5,015 nt of DNA, from NCBI GenBank assembly GCA_023131935.1, contig JAGLYY010000291.1, positions 1-5,015 of the forward strand. The letters run 5' to 3'. Positions 1 to 5,015 of this stretch are shown piece after piece. A program made the translations under genes and the position numbers. The DNA comes from Spirochaetales bacterium (GTDB taxonomy: Bacteria > Spirochaetota > Spirochaetia > JAGLYY01). The notes beneath the pieces were generated by a model. The model was not told where the DNA came from, did no database searches, and saw nothing but the letters and a program-made list of their open reading frames with translations. The first letter of the stretch is position 1. The number at the start of each line of letters is the position of its first letter.

Positions 1-48
1 CCAGGAAAACAAGGATTGAAACTTTTAAACACCATAATAAAGATCGGT

Positions 49-1875
49 TTATCCCCGCTTATCCATTACCTTTCTCTTCTGTGCGGAAAGTTCCCTTTTT
101 CGGAGTCGTATTGAAAGGGGGGTAATTTCCATTAGCTCATCATCCCGCATGAACTGAACGGCCCTTTCCAGGGTCATCGGCAGTATGGGGGTAAGTACAA
201 CAGCTTCATCTTTTCCCGCTGCTCTCATATTACTCAATTTTTTTGTTTTGCAGGGATTTACATTCAAGTCCTTTTCTCTATTGTGCTCCCCAATTATCAT
301 CCCCTCATAAAGCTTGTCCCCGGGTACAATAAAAAGACTACCGCGGGGTTCCAGGTTGAAGAGAGCATAGGGAACTGCTGTCCCCTGTCTGTCGGCAACG
401 AGGGAACCGGTAAATCGTTCAGCGAAATCGCCGCGGTATTCTTCATATCCCGATAAATAGGAATTAAGTATTCCCGTTCCTTTTGTATCGGTTAAAAACT
501 CATCCCTGTATCCAATAAGAGCTCTTGAAGGAACGCTGAACTCAACGCGGATCCTCCCCGTTTCATGGTTTACCATATTCAGCATCCTTCCCTTTCGCCG
601 GGAAAGTTTCTCTGTTACTATGCCTACAAACGCCTCTTCACAATCGACAAACAGGTGTTCAACAGGTTCCATCCTTTTCCCATCATGGTACTTGTAAATC
701 ACTTCGGGACGGCCAACACAAAACTCAAAACCTTCCCGGCGCATCGTCTCAATTAAAATAACCATCTGGAATTCACCACGCCCCTGCACGATGAAACTCT
801 CCCCGCTGTCCGCCCTTTCAACCTTCATCGAAACATTTAACAGAGTTTCCTTCTTGAGCCGGTCATATATCTTACTGGATTGAACAAACTTACCCTCCTG
901 ACCGGAGAATGGGGAGGTGCTTTTTTCAAATTTCATGGAAACCACAGGCTCATCAACGGTTATGCGTTTCAGCGCCTTCGGATACGCCGAAGTGCAAATC
1001 GTATCCCCGATATGAACATTATCGATACCCGCGAGGATTACAATATCACCGGCTTCCGCACTATCGGTATCAACCGCTGATAGACCTGTATATTGTTGAA
1101 GTTTGGATATTCGCAGAGGAAGATGTTTGCCCTCCTCGTTTATACAAATAAGGCTTTCATTGGATTTCGCGACACCGTTATAGATTTTACCGATAGCCAA
1201 TCTACCTAAAAAATCAGAATAGCTTAAATCAGAGACCAGCATCTGAAAGGATTTATCTTTATCAACCACCGGGGCAGGAATTTCCTCTATAATCATATCC
1301 ATCAGGATATTAAGATTTTCACCTTTTTTATCAGGGGATTCCATGGCAATTCCATCACGTCCAACCGCATAAAGCAATGGAAAATCAAGTTGATCTTCCG
1401 AGGCATCCAGGTCGATAAGAAGATCGGATATCTCATCCAGGACTTCGTGTGGCCTGGCATCCTGTCGATCGATTTTATTGATAACAACCATGATGGGAAG
1501 TCCCGATTCCAGGGCTTTATTCAATACAAAACGGGTTTGAGGGAGCGGCCCCTCGGATGCATCCACGAGAAGAATAGCACCATCAACCATTGAAAGGGCC
1601 CGTTCCACTTCTCCCCCGAAGTCGGCGTGTCCCGGAGTGTCAATGATATTGATCTTCACCCCATTCCACTCAATCGCGCAGTTTTTCGCTGCAATAGTGA
1701 TCCCCCGCTCTTTTTCAAGATCCATGCTGTCCATTATCCTTTCATCAACATTCTGACCTTCTCGAAAAACGCCGCTCTGCCTGAACATGGCATCAACGAG
1801 GGTGGTTTTACCATGATCAACGTGAGCAATGATTGCAATGTTTCGTATTTTTTCGTTTTTCCTTCTGGTACTCAT
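49..1875 (-). CDS. typA: Translational GTPase TypA/BipA
   Basis: This is a complete 608-residue TypA/BipA, close to the family's usual length of about 605-615. The family consists of EF-G-like GTPases that bind the 70S ribosome and act in 50S assembly and in stress or low-temperature adaptation. Visible GTPase motifs are the P-loop AHVDHGKTT (17-25), switch I RGIT (57-60), DTPGH (79-83) and NKID (133-136). The beta-barrel domain II follows at roughly 205-300. The EF-G III-like domain has SPFSGQEGKF (321-330) and QGRGEF (364-369). The EF-G V-like domain covers about 390-480. The TypA-specific C-terminal domain includes RGSLFIVPGDKLYEGMIIGE (511-530) and NVNPCKTKKLSNMRA (538-552). The start is ATG 1875, preceded by AGGAG (1881-1885) at 5-nt spacing. 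One oddity is the G5 region, which reads YAVGRDG (169-175) where most TypA proteins have YASA-type residues. The nearest upstream gene is 313 bp away, so it is probably its own transcription unit. Confidence 0.98.
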   Translation of the reverse strand: MSTRRKNEKIRNIAIIAHVDHGKTTLVDAMFRQSGVFREGQNVDERIMDSMDLEKERGITIAAKNCAIEWNGVKINIIDTPGHADFGGEVERALSMVDGAILLVDASEGPLPQTRFVLNKALESGLPIMVVINKIDRQDARPHEVLDEISDLLIDLDASEDQLDFPLLYAVGRDGIAMESPDKKGENLNILMDMIIEEIPAPVVDKDKSFQMLVSDLSYSDFLGRLAIGKIYNGVAKSNESLICINEEGKHLPLRISKLQQYTGLSAVDTDSAEAGDIVILAGIDNVHIGDTICTSAYPKALKRITVDEPVVSMKFEKSTSPFSGQEGKFVQSSKIYDRLKKETLLNVSMKVERADSGESFIVQGRGEFQMVILIETMRREGFEFCVGRPEVIYKYHDGKRMEPVEHLFVDCEEAFVGIVTEKLSRRKGRMLNMVNHETGRIRVEFSVPSRALIGYRDEFLTDTKGTGILNSYLSGYEEYRGDFAERFTGSLVADRQGTAVPYALFNLEPRGSLFIVPGDKLYEGMIIGEHNREKDLNVNPCKTKKLSNMRAAGKDEAVVLTPILPMTLERAVQFMRDDELMEITPLSIRLRKRELSAQKRKVMDKRG

Positions 1876-1895
1876 GGAGACTCCTGAATTTGTGG

Positions 1896-1925
1896 TTGAT
1901 TAATACCGGTCAGCCACCATACATT
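1896..1925 (+). promoter_or_regulatory. Possible plus-strand promoter for the small frame at 1972
   Basis: TTGATT (1896-1901) and TACATT (1920-1925), each matching consensus at 4/6, are separated by 18 bp. They lie about 47 bp upstream of the ATG at 1972. The site overlaps the candidate typA promoter on the other strand, so the two could be divergent. The match is weak and might be chance in AT-rich DNA. Confidence 0.18.
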
Positions 1926-1944
1926 AATGAATCACTGTATGCAA
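1916..1944 (-). promoter_or_regulatory. Possible typA promoter (weak)
   Basis: On the minus strand, TTGCAT (1939-1944) and TATGGT (1916-1921) are separated by 17 bp, about 40 bp upstream of the typA start. The matches to TTGACA and TATAAT are only 3/6 and 4/6, so this is a spacing-supported guess. A small palindrome, CAAGT-A-ACTTG (1942-1952), overlaps the -35 side. Confidence 0.22.
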
Positions 1945-1971
1945 GTAACTTGAATGATAAGGGAGTCGTAA

Positions 1972-2133
1972 ATGAGTATCAACACCATGGAAATTAGCGT
2001 TTCCGGCCATATTAATGATACTTACAGGTCTCTCTTTGGCCAAATATAGCAAGAGGGCACATCCATCCCTTTCGTACTGTGCTCACCGTTGTTCAAGAGG
2101 TATTATGCGCTTCTTCAAGAGCAGGTAAAATGA
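1972..2133 (+). pseudogene. Small unrecognised reading frame interrupted by an amber codon
   Basis: An ATG at 1972 is preceded by GGGAG (1961-1965) at 6-nt spacing, a good ribosome binding site. The frame encodes 25 residues beginning MSINTMEISVSGHIND and stops at TAG (2047-2049). The same frame then continues open for 27 codons, including SIPFVLCSPLFKRYYALLQ and ending QEQVK, to TGA at 2131-2133. Both halves look protein-like, with mixed residues, few repeats and a charged C-terminus, and they read as one 53-codon frame. The amber could come from a single CAG-to-TAG change, which suggests a decayed small gene or the remnant of a larger one. Alternatives are a genuine 25-residue peptide, or a chance frame. 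I do not recognise the family, and no function is proposed. It points away from typA and converges on the TetR gene. Confidence 0.35.
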
Positions 2134-2164
2134 AATATTGGTATCAGATTCTCATACTAAGATA

Positions 2165-2196
2165 AAAAAATACCGCTTGTTGATGTTTTTACATCA
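2165..2196 (-). terminator. Weak candidate terminator after the TetR gene
   Basis: The arms TGATGT (2181-2186) and ACATCA (2191-2196) form a perfect 6-bp stem with a 4-nt loop that overlaps the TetR stop codon. Reading on the minus strand, the stem is followed after about 9 nt by a run of seven T (A-run 2164-2170 on the plus strand). The stem is short and AT-rich, and the T-run is displaced from it, so termination would be inefficient if it occurs at all. Confidence 0.25.
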
Positions 2197-2800
2197 CCTT
2201 TACTTTATTATTTTTCACCATTCCGTAAAAGAGAATATTAAGTAAATTTTCTATTTCATTTTCTGTTTTGGAAGTGTCTGGTCCTATTATCAAGGAGTAT
2301 TCCAACCCTTTTAATGCGGTAATAATTGCAGAGGATGTCATTTCAATATCTTTTATCATCAAAATTCCCATGTCAACACCATTTTTTAGTATTTTTTCGA
2401 CCATTTTTAATTCATCATTTAGGTACTTTTTACGCAGACTTGTATTCAAACATGTGTATTGATAAAGATCACCCTTTAATGAATTGTATATCACTGCGAG
2501 ATTGTTTAATATTCTCATTCTTGTTACTGCATAAGCTCTCAGTTTTTCCTGTGGAGTTTCTTCCTGTGACACTGCCTTCACAATTTCTGAGTTTAATATG
2601 GAGCTTTCCTTTTCAATAACAGCTTTAAAAACATCTTCTTTACTTTTAAAGTAATAATACAGGGAGCTTTTTCCTTTATGAACTGCATTTGCAATATCTT
2701 CCATTGTTGTTTTTTTAAATCCAAATCGTGCAAAAATATCTTTTGCCGCTCTGATGATAATATCTTTTATATCCTCGTGTTTGCATGGTAAATTATCCAT
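2189..2800 (-). CDS. TetR/AcrR-family transcriptional regulator
   Basis: This encodes a 203-residue protein, a typical TetR length. The N-terminal DNA-binding domain spans roughly residues 11-65. It has the pattern IIRAAKDIFARFGFKKTTME, DIANAVHKGKSSLYYYF and KSKEDVF, with KGKSSLYYYF as the recognition helix. The remaining region of about 135 residues is helical and variable, as expected for a ligand-binding and dimerisation domain, and gives no ligand clue. The start chosen is ATG 2800, because GAGGG (2806-2810) sits 5 nt before it. An upstream in-frame TTG at 2812 would add four residues but would put that Shine-Dalgarno inside the coding region. The gene lies 214 bp downstream of the radical SAM gene in the same direction, with its own strong promoter and a spacer inverted repeat consistent with autorepression. 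Regulation of the radical SAM neighbour is inferred from adjacency and related promoter repeats. The gene is visibly more AT-rich than typA. Confidence 0.93.
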   Translation of the reverse strand: MDNLPCKHEDIKDIIIRAAKDIFARFGFKKTTMEDIANAVHKGKSSLYYYFKSKEDVFKAVIEKESSILNSEIVKAVSQEETPQEKLRAYAVTRMRILNNLAVIYNSLKGDLYQYTCLNTSLRKKYLNDELKMVEKILKNGVDMGILMIKDIEMTSSAIITALKGLEYSLIIGPDTSKTENEIENLLNILFYGMVKNNKVKVM

Positions 2801-2805
2801 TTTAT

Positions 2806-2810
2806 CCCTC
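2806..2810 (-). promoter_or_regulatory. Ribosome binding site deciding the TetR start
   Basis: GAGGG on the minus strand lies 5 nt upstream of ATG 2800. It overlaps the alternative TTG codon at 2810-2812, which argues against starting there. Confidence 0.75.
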
Positions 2811-2838
2811 AAGTTAAAATAAGTACAAATTATTTTCC

Positions 2839-2867
2839 ATTATATGATTTCTAAAACAGAATATCAA
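2839..2867 (-). promoter_or_regulatory. Sigma70-type promoter of the TetR gene
   Basis: On the minus strand, TTGATA (2862-2867, 4/6 plus the conserved TTGA core) is followed after exactly 17 bp by a perfect TATAAT (2839-2844). Transcription would begin near 2832, leaving a leader of about 30 nt before ATG 2800. This is the clearest consensus promoter in the window. It means the regulator need not depend on read-through from the radical SAM gene. Confidence 0.72.
2845..2866. promoter_or_regulatory. Candidate operator: inverted repeat in the TetR promoter spacer
   Basis: TGATTTCT (2845-2852) and AGAATATCA (2858-2866) are inverted arms around a 5-bp centre. They pair over 8 bp if one extra base is allowed in the right arm. 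The repeat occupies the whole -35/-10 spacer, a standard place for a TetR repressor to block its own promoter. The one-base asymmetry is a weakness for a dimer site. The assignment is inference from position and symmetry. Confidence 0.35.
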
Positions 2868-2928
2868 GCATCGTATCTGCATCGAAATAAGCAACTGTTT
2901 TTTTATTCCATCAATCACCTTCATCTAT

Positions 2929-2951
2929 AGGCTTACGCCTTCGGAGCGAAG
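2929..2951. other. Small hairpins flanking and competing with the large hairpin
   Basis: AGGC (2929-2932) and GCCT (2937-2940) form a 4-bp stem. On the minus strand its loop is GTAA, a GNRA-type tetraloop in RNA. CTTCG (2939-2943) can also pair with CGAAG (2947-2951), which lies in the 5' arm of the large hairpin next to it, so the two folds would be mutually exclusive. These short stems could be accidental. Their clustering with the 13-bp hairpin is what makes them worth recording. Confidence 0.3.
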
Positions 2952-2986
2952 AACTACGGACTTGAGACTGTAGTTCTTCGCTTTTT
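2945..2986 (+). terminator. 13-bp hairpin with T-tract, oriented on the plus strand
   Basis: Perfect 13-bp arms, AGCGAAGAACTAC (2945-2957) and its complement GTAGTTCTTCGCT (2970-2982), enclose a 12-nt loop. The 3' arm runs into five T (2982-2986). This is the form of an intrinsic terminator for plus-strand transcription. All long genes here run on the minus strand, where the hairpin has an A-run before it and no T-run after it. It sits 28 bp past the radical SAM stop. It may therefore end antisense transcripts entering that gene, protect the 3' end of the radical SAM mRNA, or be part of a dispersed repeat. The stem is certain; the role is not. Confidence 0.55.
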
Positions 2987-3014
2987 CCTGCATTAACAAA
3001 TACCATCATTCTAT

Positions 3015-4484
3015 TTAACTTACTGCATTTTCTACAGTAGTTTTTTTCTCTATTTCCAGAAATTCTGTTTCCCATTTGTTTTTTGTAATGCTACCAATTG
3101 CTTCCCCATAACGACACATCCCCACATAGTAGGATTTATCATTAAGCGCAATTTCGGCAGCTTTATCTGCTGGCTGGGCATTTGTTTCATCAATTATTTC
3201 TCTCATTGATTTATGATGATCTCTAATCGGACAGGGTGTTAGCATATTTTTACAAAAGCCTGTTTCAGGATCAGTTAAATAATCTTTTTGCCATTCTCTG
3301 ATTCTTTTCATTAAAGGGGAAAACAGGACATCATTCAGATTACCCCCGGAATTATAAACATCAAGAATATTATCAGAAGTATAAGGGTTGAAAACGCATG
3401 GCATCACATTTCCGTTCCAGTCAATATAAATATAACCTCCTCCGTCATGCCGTCCCGCAGAGATGCAGCCTTTACTGAGTGTGGCGCTGTTCCAGAAATC
3501 CGCAATAAAAAGCCCTTCATCGTACATCCATTTTCTTGTTTTATTAAGCATGTCAAACCGTTGTTCCGGAGTAACCATAAGTTCGAGATCCTGTCCGCGG
3601 CCTATGGGCATGTATTGAAAAATCCACATATACTGCACCCCGTATTTTTTCATATATAGATTAACGAATTCGGGACTGAGTATTATTTCAGCATTATCTT
3701 TTGTTGCAGTAACCGAAAGGCCAAAAATTACACCTGCGTTTTTTAAATTTTCAAAGCTCTGTAATATTTTACTATAAACTCCATCTCCTCTGCGCTCATC
3801 TGTTTCTGCTTCATATCCTTCAACCGAAACCGCGGGGGTAACATTCCCAAGAGCAGCAATTCTTGAGGCTATTTCCTTAGTAATAAGGGTGCCGTTTGTA
3901 TACACGAGGAAAAAAGTGTCGGGATGAAGTTCTGCTAAATCAAGAATATCTTTTCCCTGACTTATATACATAAACGGTTCTCCTCCTGAGATTACAACAA
4001 AATGGGAGCCCCATAGATCTTTTTCTTCCTGAATTATCCGGTTAACCACATCAAAACTAAGGCTTACATTTTCGCTGCTTGCACTTGAGGCATAACACCC
4101 TTTACATTTTAGATTACATAATTTTGTAGGGCTGATCGTTAAAAATCCCGGCGAAGAGAACCCGTATTTACTTTTAAATTCTTGTCTTGGAGATTTCGCA
4201 TTGATGTACATTGAGACGAAACTTTTAATGAATCTTTCAAATGTTGTTTTTGATAGATTTTTGCTATCAGCCCATCTGTCAAAGCTTCCGACCATATTAT
4301 TTACAATTTGTTTCTGATCCATGATCATTTTTACAGGCTGATAATCCGGTTTGCTATTTAAAAGCCGTTTATCAGCAGTCTTGTCGATAATAGTCGCACC
4401 TAATTTACGAATTTTATTGGATCTTAGTAGCGATGAGGTGATTTTTACTACCGGTTTTGTTAATAAAATTGCTTCTAAGTTCAT
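3015..4484 (-). CDS. Radical SAM enzyme with SPASM-like C-terminal cysteines
   Basis: This encodes a 489-residue soluble protein. The radical SAM core has CNLKCKGC, the CX3CX2C motif (Cys123, 127, 130) that binds the [4Fe-4S] cluster cleaving S-adenosylmethionine, followed by the SAM-binding ISGGEP (165-170). Strand-like VYTNGTLI (194-201) and AVSVEGYEAETDERRG (218-233) fit the core barrel. The C-terminal part holds Cys340, GNVMPC with Cys363 (a GX4C element), Cys411, Cys418 in LTPCPIRDHH, and Cys457. This resembles a SPASM domain for auxiliary Fe-S clusters, but the usual CX2CX5C block is missing. An N-terminal extension of about 115 residues precedes the core. SPASM relatives often modify peptides or proteins, but no precursor peptide is seen here, so the substrate is unknown. 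The start is ATG 4484, because GGGGG lies 7 nt upstream and the promoter overlaps the farther TTG at 4574. It is probably monocistronic, or loosely linked to the TetR gene. Confidence 0.93.
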   Translation of the reverse strand: MNLEAILLTKPVVKITSSLLRSNKIRKLGATIIDKTADKRLLNSKPDYQPVKMIMDQKQIVNNMVGSFDRWADSKNLSKTTFERFIKSFVSMYINAKSPRQEFKSKYGFSSPGFLTISPTKLCNLKCKGCYASSASSENVSLSFDVVNRIIQEEKDLWGSHFVVISGGEPFMYISQGKDILDLAELHPDTFFLVYTNGTLITKEIASRIAALGNVTPAVSVEGYEAETDERRGDGVYSKILQSFENLKNAGVIFGLSVTATKDNAEIILSPEFVNLYMKKYGVQYMWIFQYMPIGRGQDLELMVTPEQRFDMLNKTRKWMYDEGLFIADFWNSATLSKGCISAGRHDGGGYIYIDWNGNVMPCVFNPYTSDNILDVYNSGGNLNDVLFSPLMKRIREWQKDYLTDPETGFCKNMLTPCPIRDHHKSMREIIDETNAQPADKAAEIALNDKSYYVGMCRYGEAIGSITKNKWETEFLEIEKKTTVENAVS

Positions 4485-4491
4485 ATAAATG

Positions 4492-4496
4492 CCCCC
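4492..4496 (-). promoter_or_regulatory. Ribosome binding site supporting the radical SAM start
   Basis: GGGGG on the minus strand lies 7 nt before ATG 4484. It is G-rich rather than a classical AGGAGG and would pair with the 16S tail partly through G-U pairs, so initiation may be moderate. Confidence 0.5.
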
Positions 4497-4534
4497 ATAG
4501 AAATAGATATATCGACCGGAACAGTTGAATAGCC

Positions 4535-4544
4535 GAATATATTC
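4535..4544. promoter_or_regulatory. Candidate operator: perfect palindrome at the radical SAM transcription start
   Basis: GAATATATTC is a perfect 10-bp palindrome beginning 2 bp downstream of the -10 box, over the expected transcription start. Read with its flank on the minus strand it gives AGAATAT, the same seven bases found in the right arm of the inverted repeat in the TetR promoter. Binding by the TetR protein is inference, and AT-rich palindromes of this size also occur by chance. Confidence 0.33.
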
Positions 4545-4545
4545 T

Positions 4546-4574
4546 AATATAAGAGCGCATTGATAAAAAGTCAA
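4546..4574 (-). promoter_or_regulatory. Sigma70-type promoter of the radical SAM gene
   Basis: On the minus strand, TTGACT (4569-4574, 5/6) and TATATT (4546-4551, 5/6) are separated by exactly 17 bp. Transcription would start near 4539, giving a leader of about 55 nt before ATG 4484. The -35 box coincides with the TTG codon at which the longest open frame begins, so that longer frame cannot be fully translated from this promoter. Confidence 0.7.
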
Positions 4575-4685
4575 GTTTATTAGCTGTATTCCTGCGGCTG
4601 TTGTTTAAAACAGTTGGGTTAATTTCAAAACTCTGCTGATCTGATCCGGACGAAATCTCAATAAACGGTAATGGCCGAGGGTTTA

Positions 4686-4889
4686 TCCAGAATTGTCGGG
4701 AAAGCCGGTATCGGTTACATCCAGATGAAGTTTGTACTCCTTCCAGAGCCGAATATTACCCCGACTGTTCTTCTTTCAACCCCGCGCACAGGCGGTGTCC
4801 AGTTCCTTCAGCTCTTTGCCGGGGGCCATGGAGAGTTACCGCGCAAGACATTTCTTCTGTTTTGTCAGCCTGCTCTCTCCTTCCTGATC
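4686..4889 (-). pseudogene. Degraded fragment of a DDE-type IS transposase
   Basis: In one minus-strand frame the fragment reads RLTKQKKCLAR, stop, LSMAPGKELKELDTACARG, stop, KKNSRGNIR, then LWKEYKLHLDVTDTGFP. The pattern of TRL.xQ, then LDTxCxxG-KxNSxG, then W-x-GYKLHxDVxDxGxP is the central segment of DDE transposases of the IS4/IS5/IS1182 type. There the GYKLH.D part precedes the usual SA..TGAN.HDSQ stretch. Homology ends at GFP (4698); DNSG and a stop follow, and the HDSQ part is missing. In-frame stops are TAA (4836-4838) and TGA (4776-4778), the latter at a position where Cys would fit the family. Both gene ends are missing, so it is inactive. The GC-richer composition differs from the genes beside it. 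The family assignment is recalled from motif patterns and not from a search. Confidence 0.6.
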
Positions 4890-5015
4890 TAATTTTACTA
4901 TCCTCAGCATACAGGGTGTATGGCCTTCTATCCATTTCTCATTCTCACATAATGGTGTAATGTGTGCGCACAAGATCAAAAAAACATCTTTCTGGTATTT
5001 TTAAAAGAACTCATT
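4890..5015. other. Right edge, no recognisable gene
   Basis: No frame here gives a recognisable protein, and no ribosome binding site with a credible start is visible. The only structure noted is the perfect 10-bp palindrome TGTGCGCACA (4963-4972). An A-run (4978-4984) lies just to its right. The stretch could include upstream parts of the transposase remnant that have decayed past recognition. Confidence 0.4.

Noticed and set aside
880..1151. Plus-strand open frames within typA
   Set aside because: They are shadows of the conserved typA coding sequence, with no ribosome binding site or recognisable protein.
1989..2004. Short stem GGAAA/TTTCC inside the small frame
   Set aside because: It is only 5 bp with a 6-nt loop, has no T-run, and is expected by chance in AT-rich sequence.
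2092..2121. Direct repeat TTCAAGAG (2092-2099 and 2114-2121)
   Set aside because: It consists of two 8-bp copies only, with no third copy or symmetry, so it is not evidence of a repeat array or target-site duplication.
2268..2619. Plus-strand open frames across the TetR gene
   Set aside because: They are antisense shadows. The minus-strand frame has a clear TetR DNA-binding domain, promoter and ribosome binding site.
2801..2812. TTG start at 2812 for the TetR gene
   Set aside because: GAGGG at 2806-2810 is correctly spaced for ATG 2800 and would be inside the coding region if TTG were used.
2929..2940. AGGC-TTAC-GCCT considered as part of an integron attC site
   Set aside because: It lacks the conserved attC core ends and imperfect long symmetry, and no integrase or gene cassette is nearby.
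4485..4574. N-terminal extension of the radical SAM protein from TTG 4574
   Set aside because: The -35 box overlaps that codon and the promoter would start transcription near 4539. The peptide is Tyr/Phe-rich and not family-like, and ATG 4484 has a ribosome binding site.
4671..4892. Plus-strand open frame of 73 codons
   Set aside because: It lies antisense to the minus-strand frame that resembles a transposase. It has no convincing ribosome binding site, and its hydrophobic composition is what the complement of such a gene would give.

Overview
The window looks like a bacterial chromosome segment with moderate-to-low GC. All three full-length genes lie on the minus strand, so transcription runs right to left. 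They are a radical SAM/SPASM-like enzyme (4484 to 3015), a TetR-family regulator (2800 to 2189) and the ribosome-associated GTPase TypA/BipA (1875 to 49). Bacterial promoters and Shine-Dalgarno sites are clear. The sequence does not fix the taxon. The gene set would fit an anaerobe-type Gram-negative lineage such as Deltaproteobacteria or Spirochaetes, but this is only a guess.

Layout from right to left on the minus strand. Positions 4890-5015 hold no recognisable gene. Positions 4686-4889 hold a decayed fragment of a DDE-type insertion-sequence transposase with two in-frame stops. Its visibly GC-richer composition differs from the AT-rich genes beside it. A strong sigma70-type promoter (TTGACT, 17 bp, TATATT) at 4546-4574 then drives the radical SAM gene, with a perfect 10-bp palindrome just downstream of the -10. 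About 30 bp after that gene comes a 13-bp perfect hairpin. Its T-tract lies on the plus-strand side, that is, in the orientation opposite to the gene. Next is the TetR gene with its own near-consensus promoter (TTGATA, 17 bp, TATAAT) and an imperfect inverted repeat filling the -35/-10 spacer.

The 313-bp gap between TetR and typA carries a short plus-strand reading frame at 1972 with a good ribosome binding site. It is interrupted by an amber codon after 25 residues and otherwise continues to 2133. It is probably a decayed or very small gene. typA is complete and ends 48 bp from the left edge. No terminator is visible in those 48 bp.

How the genes may work together: the TetR regulator and the radical SAM enzyme are adjacent and codirectional. 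Both promoters carry inverted repeats sharing AGAATAT, so a local circuit in which the TetR protein controls itself and the enzyme is plausible but inferred. typA is a translation and stress housekeeping gene with its own ribosome binding site, and nothing visible links it to the other two. No CRISPR array, tRNA or rRNA was seen. I found no convincing evidence of a wholly new multi-gene system. The best leads are the TetR/radical SAM pair, the oppositely oriented hairpin between them, and the interrupted small frame next to typA.
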